A DNA stretch of 42,053 nucleotides from Candidatus Cloacimonadota bacterium (lineage in GTDB: Bacteria > Muiribacteriota > UBA6191). Both the position numbers and the translations under genes were made by a program. Below are positions 16,406-24,305 of the stretch, piece by piece. How positions within the stretch are numbered: position 1 is the first letter of the stretch; every line of letters begins with the position of its first letter. Under the pieces are notes generated by a model, which was given only the letters and a program-made list of their open reading frames with translations, made no database searches and was not told where the DNA came from. The stretch spans positions 447,833-489,885 of the forward strand of contig NVVD01000001.1 of the NCBI GenBank assembly GCA_002402105.1. The letters are read 5' to 3'.

Positions 16406-16999
16406 ACCATCAGCAATATCGATCATAGATATAAAAAAGCGTGGGTCTTTTTTTAAAAACTCAATAGAGTCTAAAATACTTTCTCGACCTCTTTTCTTTT
16501 TACCATCATCTAAATAAACTCTACCACCAAAAAATAGATTGTCCATAATAATCATACCGTTTGGATTTAACCTTTGACTTGCTATTTTAATAGCATCTAA
16601 ATAATATAATTTATCTATGTCTATAAAGATGATATCAAAGTTTTTATCAGTTTCATTAAAGTAATCTAAAGCGTTACCAATATGGCTTGAATGGATGAGG
16701 TCTGATTTATCAATTTCATCTAAATAGTCGTAGGCTAAATGAATATTTTCAGTAGAAAAGTCACAGAGGTGTAGCTCACCATCTGACATACCCTGAGCAA
16801 ACCACATAGCAGAGTAACCAAAACCAGAGCCTAACTCTAAAACCATTGGGTATTGATAAAAGCTAGCAAAAATTTGTAGTTGCTGGCCGACTTGATCTGA
16901 GATAATTGGAAAGTCGCGACTATTGGCATAATCTTGAACTTCTTTAAAAACTGGTGAAGGTAGTTTTACCTGATCTTCTAAAAATTGTTGTTTTTCCAT
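16382..16999 (-). CDS. SAM-dependent O-methyltransferase
   Basis: A 205-residue class I methyltransferase of the caffeoyl-CoA/catechol O-methyltransferase family (Methyltransf_3). The SAM-binding motif LELGSGFGYS is at 54-63 and the metal-binding acidic motif IFIDIDK at 124-130. The substrate is unknown; bacterial members methylate catechols or other small diols and need a divalent metal. The start overlaps the stop of hisS by one base (TAATG on the minus strand), so translation is probably coupled. Its 3' end overlaps the SGNH gene by 24 bp on the opposite strand. Confidence 0.85.
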   Translation of the reverse strand: MEKQQFLEDQVKLPSPVFKEVQDYANSRDFPIISDQVGQQLQIFASFYQYPMVLELGSGFGYSAMWFAQGMSDGELHLCDFSTENIHLAYDYLDEIDKSDLIHSSHIGNALDYFNETDKNFDIIFIDIDKLYYLDAIKIASQRLNPNGMIIMDNLFFGGRVYLDDGKKKRGRESILDSIEFLKKDPRFFISMIDIADGLLLAKLK

Positions 17000-18309
17000 T
17001 AAGAAATACTATCCATAAAGTCAGTAAACCTAACTTGAGTTTCTTCTCTACTTCTAAAGTTTTTAACTTTCAAAATACTTTTATCTAACTCTTGTGAGCC
17101 TGCAATGATACCATTTTTAGCACCTCTTTTTGATGCCATCTCAAACATTTTTTTAGGTTTTTGAGGAGGGTAATGTATTTCTGCTGTGAAACCTTGATTT
17201 CGTAACTTAGCTACAATGGGTAATAAATATTTTACTTCGTCTTCTGAAAATGGGATTAAATAATAATCTAATGTAAGTTTTAACTCTGGTAATAACTTTA
17301 AATCTTTTAGGAGTTCAAAAATAACTACATCACCAAAACCAAAACCTACGGCTTCTTTTTTTATACTACCTTTTGCTTTTGGTGGTAAATCAACATCAGC
17401 TAAATTTTGAATCAAGTTATCATATCGCCCACCACCAGCAATTGCTCTTAGGGTTTTACGAGCATCAAAAAATTCAAAAACAGTACCAGTATAATAAGCA
17501 AGCCCTCTAACAATTGAAAAGTCAAACTCTAAATAATCAGAAAAACCATATATTTCAAGTAATGAAAATAGTTCTTGAATTTCAAGGTATCCTTCATTTG
17601 AAGCGTCACAACTATCAATAAAAGTTTTTACTTTTTTAATATCTTTAATATAGATAACTTCTAAAACTTTTTGTGATAAATCAGATGATAAACCAGCTTT
17701 TTCAAGTAGTTCAATGATTTGCTCATCTTTAATTTTACCTAGTTTATCTATGCTTAAAAATACATCAATTATTTGAGATTCAAGCACTCCAAAACCAAGT
17801 AGTAAATCAGATAATAATTTACGGTTTGAAATTCTAAGTCTTACGTTTTTTGAACTTAAACCCATTAATTCAAAGGCATGAATAGCAGTAGCAATGATAT
17901 CAAGCTCTGCCATCATTGATTTTTCACCAAGATAATCAAGGTTCCATTGGTAATGCTCACGTTTTCTACCACGAGTCATTCGTTCATACCTAAAACATTG
18001 CGGTATAGAAGTCCATTTGATTTTACCAGGAAACTCTTTAAACTTTTGAATGACCATACGGGCCAAAGATGGTGTCATCTCTGGTCTTAAAGCAAGCTTT
18101 CGATTAGATTTATCTTCAAAGGTATAAAGTTGCTCAGTAATTTCTTCACCAGCTTTTCTAACGTACAACTCTTCTGCTTCAACAACAGGACAATCATAAT
18201 ATTCAAATCCAGATAACTTTGAGGCTTGTTTAAAAATATTAAAAAGCCACTCTTGAATACGATAGTCTTCTGGGTAGAAGTCTCTCATGCCTTTTGTTAC
18301 TTGAATCAT
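16999..18309 (-). CDS. hisS: Histidyl-tRNA synthetase
   Basis: A 436-residue class II aminoacyl-tRNA synthetase that charges tRNA-His. Motif 2 is at 107-130 (FRYERMTRGRKREH), the histidine signature RGLAYYTG at 268-275 and motif 3 AGGGRYDNL at 291-299. The C-terminal anticodon-binding domain covers about 345-436. AAAGGA lies 7 bases before the ATG. It is the first gene of a two-gene unit with the O-methyltransferase. A weaker copy of the TTGGCTATA-like motif lies upstream on the same strand near 18327-18345. Confidence 0.95.
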   Translation of the reverse strand: MIQVTKGMRDFYPEDYRIQEWLFNIFKQASKLSGFEYYDCPVVEAEELYVRKAGEEITEQLYTFEDKSNRKLALRPEMTPSLARMVIQKFKEFPGKIKWTSIPQCFRYERMTRGRKREHYQWNLDYLGEKSMMAELDIIATAIHAFELMGLSSKNVRLRISNRKLLSDLLLGFGVLESQIIDVFLSIDKLGKIKDEQIIELLEKAGLSSDLSQKVLEVIYIKDIKKVKTFIDSCDASNEGYLEIQELFSLLEIYGFSDYLEFDFSIVRGLAYYTGTVFEFFDARKTLRAIAGGGRYDNLIQNLADVDLPPKAKGSIKKEAVGFGFGDVVIFELLKDLKLLPELKLTLDYYLIPFSEDEVKYLLPIVAKLRNQGFTAEIHYPPQKPKKMFEMASKRGAKNGIIAGSQELDKSILKVKNFRSREETQVRFTDFMDSIS

Positions 18310-18448
18310 TGTTTGGTCCTTTTGATATTTATATCCAAATGTGAGTAGTTTTGAGTTTTTGTAAAATAGTTTAGATTGAAGATATAATACATGATTTTTT
18401 TTTTAAACTTTTTAGAATTACTATTTAGTACAATTTTTATAAATATTA

Positions 18449-18488
18449 ATTGTAAAAGTTTCGTTACAAATTGTTTTCATATTGTTTT
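18449..18488 (+). promoter_or_regulatory. Helically phased ATTGT boxes upstream of the two-component cluster
   Basis: ATTGT occurs at 18449, 18470 and 18481, spaced 21 and 11 bp apart; the last two are ATTGTTTT octamers exactly 11 bp apart. An inverted AACAAT follows at 18501-18506. Direct repeats one helical turn apart are typical of OmpR-family regulator sites, and such a regulator is encoded downstream. The role is inferred; the region is AT-rich, so chance is possible. Confidence 0.35.
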
Positions 18489-18567
18489 AACTTTGGTGAC
18501 AACAATAATAAAAAAAGAATATATATTATTTTTAGTTTGATTTAACATAAAAATAGAGGGAATTGAA

Positions 18568-18939
18568 ATGAATCATTTAAAAAAAGTAGTATTACTAGTA
18601 TTATTGAGCGTAAGTACTTATCACTGTAACGATAGTATGAAATTAAAAGCTTTTGATAAAATATATCAAAAAAAAGTTTTAAAAATTGAAGGTCCAATTA
18701 GTAAAATAAAAACAAAAACTTCAATAGACATAAAAAGAGTAGGTATTGATGTAGTTCTTTCTTATATATTAAATCCAAATAAAATAAAGTTTTTAATAAA
18801 AAAAGAATCCTTAAAAATCCCTAAAGTCTCTTTAAAATTTAAAAATATTCCTTTTCAGCTTTTATTTGAAGTAGTTTCGAGGTCTATAAAAAAAGTGTTT
18901 TATGATAAAGAAAAAGATCTTTATATTTTTACAGTATAG
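18568..18939 (+). CDS. Small exported protein with STN/secretin-N-like domain (first of pair)
   Basis: This 123-residue protein has an N-terminal signal sequence ending in STYHC with Cys at residue 20; the lipobox is atypical, so lipidation is uncertain. Residues 39-123 have the short beta-alpha-beta pattern of STN/secretin N-terminal domains: EGPISKIK, a first helix (about 59-68), then VSLKFKNIPFQLLFEVV and a closing strand. The same arrangement is in the protein encoded at 21142-21735, on the far side of the kinase-regulator pair. GAGGG lies 7 bases before the ATG. Its 3' end overlaps the kinase gene by 38 bp. It may be a periplasmic accessory or ligand-sensing partner of the kinase (inference). 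Confidence 0.65.
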   Translation: MNHLKKVVLLVLLSVSTYHCNDSMKLKAFDKIYQKKVLKIEGPISKIKTKTSIDIKRVGIDVVLSYILNPNKIKFLIKKESLKIPKVSLKFKNIPFQLLFEVVSRSIKKVFYDKEKDLYIFTV

Positions 18940-20464
18940 AAAAAAATATTTTGGAATAGGGTTACTTTTAGCAATCTTTTTTGGATTTTTTGGTTTGCAA
19001 ATTCAAATAGAAGATGTTTTACGTTTGAGTAATTCTATTGAACCAATTAAAGTAATACTAAATGAAACAAATAAATATCCTTCTTTGGGTACAATTACTC
19101 CTGGAGCGATTTCTCAACTTTCTGATATTAGATATTATAAATATAAATTTAATTTACCAAGAGTTACTGATTATCCTTTAGAAGATTTAACTTTACTGAA
19201 TCAACTAGGAAAAAAATGTCAGATTAAAAAATTAAAACTATATACGGACTCATACGATTGGAAGTATGATTTTAGTCAGTGGTTATTATATAAATGCAAT
19301 CATCAAGAATATGAAAAACCCTTGTACTTTAAAGCTCATCCATTTGGATATTCTTACGCATACTTAAAGTTTTTGGATTTATCAAAAGAAAAGAAAAAGA
19401 AATTTGTTTGGAAAAATATAGAAGACTTTCATTTAAAAGAGTTAGAAAAAATTCAAATTGAATTACCTTTTTTATATAAAATATGGAAACATGTTGGAAC
19501 TAATACTTGGTTGTCTTTAGTCGATTTCTCATCTATAGTTATTTTAAATGACTATATTTTAATTCCTGTAAATAAAAACGAATTAGCTAGAAATAAAGTA
19601 TATCAAATTTATAATAGGAAAAAGTATTTAGTTTATATTGAAGATATTTTATATGAAAAAGGCATGCAACCATTTTTACCAAAGAATGACTATTACTCTG
19701 TTAAGTCTTTTTATATTAGTTGGTTTTTTCAATTACTTTCTATAGTTATATTTTTAATTATAATTTTATTGTTTATATATCAAAAATATATAAAATTCTT
19801 TTTTAAGAAGAAATTAGAGCAACAAAAGCTAATTGTTTTACAAGGATTAACTCATGAACTGAGAAGTCCTATTACTGCAATAAAACTTTCTTTAGAACCA
19901 TTTAGAACTGAATATAAAACTTTAAATATAGCCTTACAAAAGTCATTTTTAAATTTGAGTATATCTGTCGAAAAGTGCTTTCATATTATATATGCTAGTC
20001 ATGACTTTTTAAGTGCTTTAAACCTTAAGTCATCTGTTATAAACTTTTCAAATATAGATAGCATTGAAAAATTCATTCAAGAAAATTTTGATTTTGAAGA
20101 TAATAACTTTAGTTTTGAATGTTTAGAAGATTTCAACTTAAGAACAGATGAAAAATGGCTAATTATCTGTTTAAATAATCTAATTGATAATGCATTTAAA
20201 TATGGAAAGGCACCGATAATATTGAGAGTCGAGATAAAAAGAAAGCAAAAAATAATATCAATTATTGATCAAGGAAATTTATTAAATTTAGATATAACTA
20301 AGCTATTAGAGCCATTTTATAGAAATGATAATCCAAAACATAAACAAGAAAGTTTAGGTCTTGGATTATCTTTAGTTCATAATTTGAGCAGTCAAATAGG
20401 AGCAAAGTTAATGGTGCATCAAGACCCTAGTACTTTCCAATTAATATGGATAAAAGATGATTGA
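18902..20464 (+). CDS. Membrane sensor histidine kinase with unusual periplasmic domain
   Basis: A 520-residue kinase. TM1 (about 15-33), a periplasmic domain of about 235 residues and TM2 (273-293) are followed by HisKA with H318 (LTHELRSP), the N box NNLIDNAFKYGK (425-436), a G1 box reduced to IIDQGN and the G2 box GLGLSLVHN (486-494). There is no HAMP or PAS domain. The sensor region, with YPLEDL (91-96), a Cys at 132 and HPFGYSY (146-152), is not one I can name; its size and aromatic content recall DUF3404 of VxrA-like kinases, unverified. The start lies inside the preceding gene and the stop overlaps the regulator gene by 8 bp, so all three are likely coupled. Confidence 0.85.
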   Translation: MIKKKIFIFLQYRKKYFGIGLLLAIFFGFFGLQIQIEDVLRLSNSIEPIKVILNETNKYPSLGTITPGAISQLSDIRYYKYKFNLPRVTDYPLEDLTLLNQLGKKCQIKKLKLYTDSYDWKYDFSQWLLYKCNHQEYEKPLYFKAHPFGYSYAYLKFLDLSKEKKKKFVWKNIEDFHLKELEKIQIELPFLYKIWKHVGTNTWLSLVDFSSIVILNDYILIPVNKNELARNKVYQIYNRKKYLVYIEDILYEKGMQPFLPKNDYYSVKSFYISWFFQLLSIVIFLIIILLFIYQKYIKFFFKKKLEQQKLIVLQGLTHELRSPITAIKLSLEPFRTEYKTLNIALQKSFLNLSISVEKCFHIIYASHDFLSALNLKSSVINFSNIDSIEKFIQENFDFEDNNFSFECLEDFNLRTDEKWLIICLNNLIDNAFKYGKAPIILRVEIKRKQKIISIIDQGNLLNLDITKLLEPFYRNDNPKHKQESLGLGLSLVHNLSSQIGAKLMVHQDPSTFQLIWIKDD

Positions 20465-21149
20465 TAAAATACTTTTATTAGAAGATGACCTACAGATTCA
20501 AAAAGGTTTGAGTCAATACTTAGAATCAGAAGGTTTTGAGTTAGATATTTTTGAAAGTTTAGAAAGTGTAAATAAAGCTGAAATTTCAAAATATTCATGT
20601 TTATTGATTGATTGGAATCTATCAGATGGAGTAGGCATTGATTATATTAGAAAAGTCAGAGAAAAAAATAGTAAAATAGCTATTATTTTACTAAGTGCTA
20701 GGTCAAATGTAATGGATAAAATTATTGGCTTAGAAATTGGTGCAGATGATTATATTGTTAAACCTTATGAACCACGTGAGTTATTAGCACGTATTAGAGC
20801 ACAAATTAGGAAAACTCAGAAGTTAAATGAAGAAGAACGATTAGAAGACGATTTTTTATGTATTGGAGACTTTAAAATCATTGAAAAGCAAAGAAAAGTA
20901 ATTTTTAAAGAAAGTGAAGTTAAGCTAGCAAAAGTAGAATATGATTTATTATTATTTTTAATAAGAGGAATAGGTAAGGTTTTTTCAAGAGATGAAATTT
21001 TATCAAATGTTTGGGGTTATAGTTTTCCAACGACTCGTACAGTAGATACCCATATACAAAAGTTACGTAAAAAATTTGGGAGTAAATATTTTCAAACTAT
21101 GCATGGAGTAGGTTATATATTTGATATTGAAGGTAATAATGATGAATAA
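20457..21149 (+). CDS. OmpR/PhoB-family response regulator
   Basis: A 230-residue DNA-binding response regulator. The receiver domain has the acidic pocket E9-D10-D11, the phospho-acceptor D52 (LLIDWNLSDG), S80 in LLSAR and K102 (IVKPYEP). The C-terminal winged helix (about 130-228) has the usual KVEYDLL and TVDTHIQKLRKK blocks. It overlaps the kinase gene by 8 bp and the following STN-like gene by 8 bp, so it is the cognate regulator. The phased repeats upstream of 18568 are a candidate autoregulatory site. Confidence 0.92.
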   Translation: MIDKILLLEDDLQIQKGLSQYLESEGFELDIFESLESVNKAEISKYSCLLIDWNLSDGVGIDYIRKVREKNSKIAIILLSARSNVMDKIIGLEIGADDYIVKPYEPRELLARIRAQIRKTQKLNEEERLEDDFLCIGDFKIIEKQRKVIFKESEVKLAKVEYDLLLFLIRGIGKVFSRDEILSNVWGYSFPTTRTVDTHIQKLRKKFGSKYFQTMHGVGYIFDIEGNNDE

Positions 21150-21735
21150 AAAAGTTTTTAATTATGCATGCTTTTATTTATTTTTATCTTTTTCATATTG
21201 TGAAAAAAATGAGGATTTAGAAAAAAAACTACAGATGGTTCATTATGATTATATAGAAAAAAATTATAAGTCAATGATTAAATCTTCATTAAGTATTTGT
21301 CGTCAAAAAGCTAAAAGTGAGTTTTGCCAAAATGTTAAAAGCTTGATAAACAACGCTTTACAAAAAGATAAAAAAAATAAAGTTTTTTTGGAAGCTTTAC
21401 TAGAAATAACTAGAAATAAAAAGATAAAAAAGAAAGTGAAACTTAAATTAAAAAAAAGAAAACCTTCTAAGTTTGTATTAGATGGGCCTATAAAAAAAGT
21501 GAAGCTTAGATTGACATTAAATCTACAGAAAATCACTATGCTAGAGTGTATTCATATAATTTTTAAACAATCTAACTTAAGGTATCGTATTTTAGATGTT
21601 AATAAATTTAAAGAAAAAATTTCACTTCAGCTTATTAGAGTACCTTTAATTTTAATATTAAAATCTATGTCATATAGAGGTCTAACTATTTATTACGATA
21701 GTATTAATAAGGAATATATTATTGGATCTAAATAA
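21142..21735 (+). CDS. Small exported protein with STN/secretin-N-like domain (second of pair)
   Basis: A 197-residue protein with a signal sequence ending in FSYC, Cys again at residue 20, then a helical Lys-rich region (24-110) and a C-terminal STN-like unit (113-197) beginning DGPIKKVK. It aligns in order with the protein at 18568: GPI-x-K-x-K, a first strand and helix, then ISLQLIRVPLILILKSM and the last strand IYYDS..KEYII. AAGG lies 8 bases before the ATG I chose; an ATG three bases earlier is equally possible. It overlaps the regulator gene by 8 bp. It is probably a paralogue working in the same envelope-sensing system (inference). Confidence 0.65.
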   Translation: MNKKVFNYACFYLFLSFSYCEKNEDLEKKLQMVHYDYIEKNYKSMIKSSLSICRQKAKSEFCQNVKSLINNALQKDKKNKVFLEALLEITRNKKIKKKVKLKLKKRKPSKFVLDGPIKKVKLRLTLNLQKITMLECIHIIFKQSNLRYRILDVNKFKEKISLQLIRVPLILILKSMSYRGLTIYYDSINKEYIIGSK

Positions 21736-21739
21736 AAAG

Positions 21740-23482
21740 TTAAGCCAAAAACCCACTAATCTCATAAATTTTAACGGGTACAGTTTTACCTTTAACGATA
21801 TTTTCCATTAAAAAATTATTAGGAAAATCTTCTGTTAAATGATCTTTAGTAAATTCAGAAAATAAAATTTTAGACTCTTTACCTTGCTTTGATAGGGCTT
21901 CGATACGAGCAGATAAGTTTACACTATCTCCAAGTACTGTACGAGATAGAGTTTTATGATCGCCTACATTTCCAACAATGGTTGGGCCTGTATTGATTCC
22001 AAAACCTGCAAAAAGCTCAGGGTAACCCAGCTCTTTCATTTTTGGGCGCATTTCAACAAGTTTTTTTTGCATTTGAATTGAAGCTCTTAAAGAAGCATTT
22101 GCACCGTTATAATCATCTCTATGTATAAATACAGCCATGATACAATCACCAATAAGCTTATCTAATGAACCACCGTGTTCTTCAATGATTGGTAATAAAT
22201 TTTGAAAATAATAATTGAGAGCATTAATAATAACATCGGGGTCATTGGTTTCACACATAGAGGTAAATGATCGAATATCTGAAAAAAGTATGCTTACAAC
22301 TCTTTTTTCACCAGTATATTTTAACTCTTTACCAGATGAGATAGCTGCAACTTCATCCATAGCCATTCCTGTTAAAAACTTTGACATAGTTTGCTTTTGT
22401 CTTAAATCTTCAACCATGTGATTAAAGGTATTTGATACTTCTTCTATTTCATCACCCGAGTTTATTTTAACATCAACAGATAAATCACCTTTTCCGACTC
22501 TTTCAAAAGCTTCTGATAATATATGCAGGGGTTTTGTAATACGATTTGAAAAGCCAATAGATAAAATAGTAGCTATAAATAAAACTACGATAAAAAGTAA
22601 AACAACTAGTTTAAGCATTTCTTTTTGTTTGGCTAAAAAAGGTTTCAGAGACTTTAAAACTATAAAGTCGGCAAGTTTTTTATTATCTGCTGTTGTTAAT
22701 GTTCTTTTGGAAAGAATGTAGTCATTGAGTTTATATGATGTGTCAATCAAAGACTTTTTAATATTATTAAATTCTTTTTCATCAAGTGAGCTAGCAAAAA
22801 CAGTATCTTTTGATAAAATTGTTATCTTTGCTTGTGTTACTCTAGCTAACTCTTTTATCATAGTATTATCTACTTGTTGACCAATTAATAAAATACCAAG
22901 CATAGAGTCACTAAAATCATAAACTGGTATAGAAACAACTCTAAGCAACATACCGTTTAAGTGCATATAATCAGTAAAAACTTCAAATTCATCTAAGTGC
23001 TTTTCTAGGTTTTTTGGAATTGTATCCATGAGATGAACTTGAACTGCCGCACTTTGTTTAACATCTTGTTTCAATTTTTTGTCCCACGGGATTTTTATTT
23101 TAGACTTTATGATGGCATCGGCTAAAATTTCACCTTCATCATTTAAAACAGCTAGCCAATCACTGCCAGATACTTTTAACTCTTGTTGAACCGTATCTTG
23201 CAGGGTAGGTAAGTCACTAATAGCAACTCCAATAGCACTTTTAAATCTAGGAGAGTTTACGATACTGCTTAAAACAGAGACCAGTCTTTTAGATTGTAGT
23301 TCAATTACTTTATTGCTAGTCTCTTCTGCAACTACCAATGAAAGTTTTAAGTTTTCTTGAATTTCTTTATTATAATTATCTAAAAAATAATAGCTTGTAA
23401 GTATCATTGACAATAATAAGATACCTACACTAAGGCTAAGAATTTTAAACTTTAGGGGTCGTTTTATGTTTGTTTTTTTCAT
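21740..23482 (-). CDS. Membrane class III adenylate cyclase (extracytoplasmic sensor, HAMP, cyclase)
   Basis: A 580-residue protein: TM1 (12-34), an extracytoplasmic Cache-like sensor (about 35-288), TM2 (291-311), HAMP (312-365) and a class III cyclase domain (390-575). The metal-binding aspartates are D402 (FSDIRSF) and D446 (IGDCI). K442 and D519 (LGDSVNLSAR) fit ATP rather than GTP, and N522 and R526 are the transition-state residues, so the enzyme should make cAMP. It follows two cupredoxin-like genes on the same strand with an 18-bp gap and is convergent with the STN-like gene, 4 bp away. Its sensor may respond to the same envelope signal (inference). Confidence 0.9.
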   Translation of the reverse strand: MKKTNIKRPLKFKILSLSVGILLLSMILTSYYFLDNYNKEIQENLKLSLVVAEETSNKVIELQSKRLVSVLSSIVNSPRFKSAIGVAISDLPTLQDTVQQELKVSGSDWLAVLNDEGEILADAIIKSKIKIPWDKKLKQDVKQSAAVQVHLMDTIPKNLEKHLDEFEVFTDYMHLNGMLLRVVSIPVYDFSDSMLGILLIGQQVDNTMIKELARVTQAKITILSKDTVFASSLDEKEFNNIKKSLIDTSYKLNDYILSKRTLTTADNKKLADFIVLKSLKPFLAKQKEMLKLVVLLFIVVLFIATILSIGFSNRITKPLHILSEAFERVGKGDLSVDVKINSGDEIEEVSNTFNHMVEDLRQKQTMSKFLTGMAMDEVAAISSGKELKYTGEKRVVSILFSDIRSFTSMCETNDPDVIINALNYYFQNLLPIIEEHGGSLDKLIGDCIMAVFIHRDDYNGANASLRASIQMQKKLVEMRPKMKELGYPELFAGFGINTGPTIVGNVGDHKTLSRTVLGDSVNLSARIEALSKQGKESKILFSEFTKDHLTEDFPNNFLMENIVKGKTVPVKIYEISGFLA

Positions 23483-23500
23483 TATTGCCTATTTTATATA

Positions 23501-24295
23501 TTAGTCATCGTCGTAGTTAGAGTCTTCATTATAATCTGAACTACTGTCATCATCGTACTTAGAGTCATTATCTGTATAGTCATCGTCGTATTGATCGTTA
23601 TAGTCATCATCTGAGTCGTACTTTTCTTTTCTTTTCTTTTTGGGGTTTGAAAGCTTTATACCTTTTTTATTAGCTTCAAAATTTGACTCATAACGAGGTT
23701 TTTTCTTTCGCCTCTTTTTTTTCATTTCTTTGGCTTTAATAAATACTTTTATTTTATTGATACCATTTTTGAGAGTAATTTTTCTTTTTATTCTCTTTTT
23801 TAATTCAGGAGACCAAATATTTAAAATATGTTCCCCAGCTTTTAAATTTTTGATTGAAAAATAACCGTTTATATTACTTTTACCATAAAAATCAGAGTTT
23901 AAAATTATAATATATGCAGCCATCCAAGCATGAATTTCACATCCAATGGGGTAAATGCCCTGTTTTTGAAAAGTGATAGGACGACCTTTGCCCTTATATT
24001 TTCCTAAGTCTAGTTTTTTAATTTTATTGTAAGAAAATATATTATGAAAAATTGGGTCTTTATTAGGAAACCAAACTTTGGTATTGATAGGTGCGACTAA
24101 TACTTTAGGAAAAAACTCTTTATTCTTTTGTACCATTTGCTCAATCTTTGGAGTTAGCTGAGCTTTATGGCTGCCAAGGTATATCCAAACAACTGCATTT
24201 TGTATAACTTTTGTTGGACTTTCAACCCGTCCTAAAATATTAACTTCTGCAAAAAGGCTCGGACAAAAAAGTATAAATATAAGTATAGTTTTAAT
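23501..24295 (-). CDS. Exported cupredoxin-like protein with acidic tail, apparent ATT start
   Basis: A paralogue of the protein at 24306-24947. The first ATG (24136) would remove the signal peptide and the first conserved strands, but the frame stays open upstream to a TAA at 24299-24301. Between them is an ATT codon (24293-24295) with AAGG exactly 8 bases before it. Starting there gives 264 residues with a signal peptide (about 1-16) and a region alignable to the paralogue. The type 1 copper ligands H84 (IFHN), C119, H122 and M125 (CEIHAWM) are present. A beta-sandwich domain and Lys-rich linker follow, then about 45 residues rich in Asp, Ser and Tyr. It is probably a periplasmic copper or electron-transfer protein. 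Confidence 0.72.
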   Translation of the reverse strand: MKTILIFILFCPSLFAEVNILGRVESPTKVIQNAVVWIYLGSHKAQLTPKIEQMVQKNKEFFPKVLVAPINTKVWFPNKDPIFHNIFSYNKIKKLDLGKYKGKGRPITFQKQGIYPIGCEIHAWMAAYIIILNSDFYGKSNINGYFSIKNLKAGEHILNIWSPELKKRIKRKITLKNGINKIKVFIKAKEMKKKRRKKKPRYESNFEANKKGIKLSNPKKKRKEKYDSDDDYNDQYDDDYTDNDSKYDDDSSSDYNEDSNYDDD

Positions 24296-24305
24296 AAGTT
24301 AGACC

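Noticed and set aside
23501-23640. Tandem repeat or CRISPR-like array in the TCATCGTC-rich DNA
   Set aside because: The repetition follows the codons of an Asp-rich protein tail, with irregular unit lengths and no spacers.
24137-24295. Frameshift or pseudogene at the 5' end of the second cupredoxin gene
   Set aside because: The frame is continuous from the homologous core to the signal peptide; only the initiator codon is non-standard, so an ATT start explains it better.
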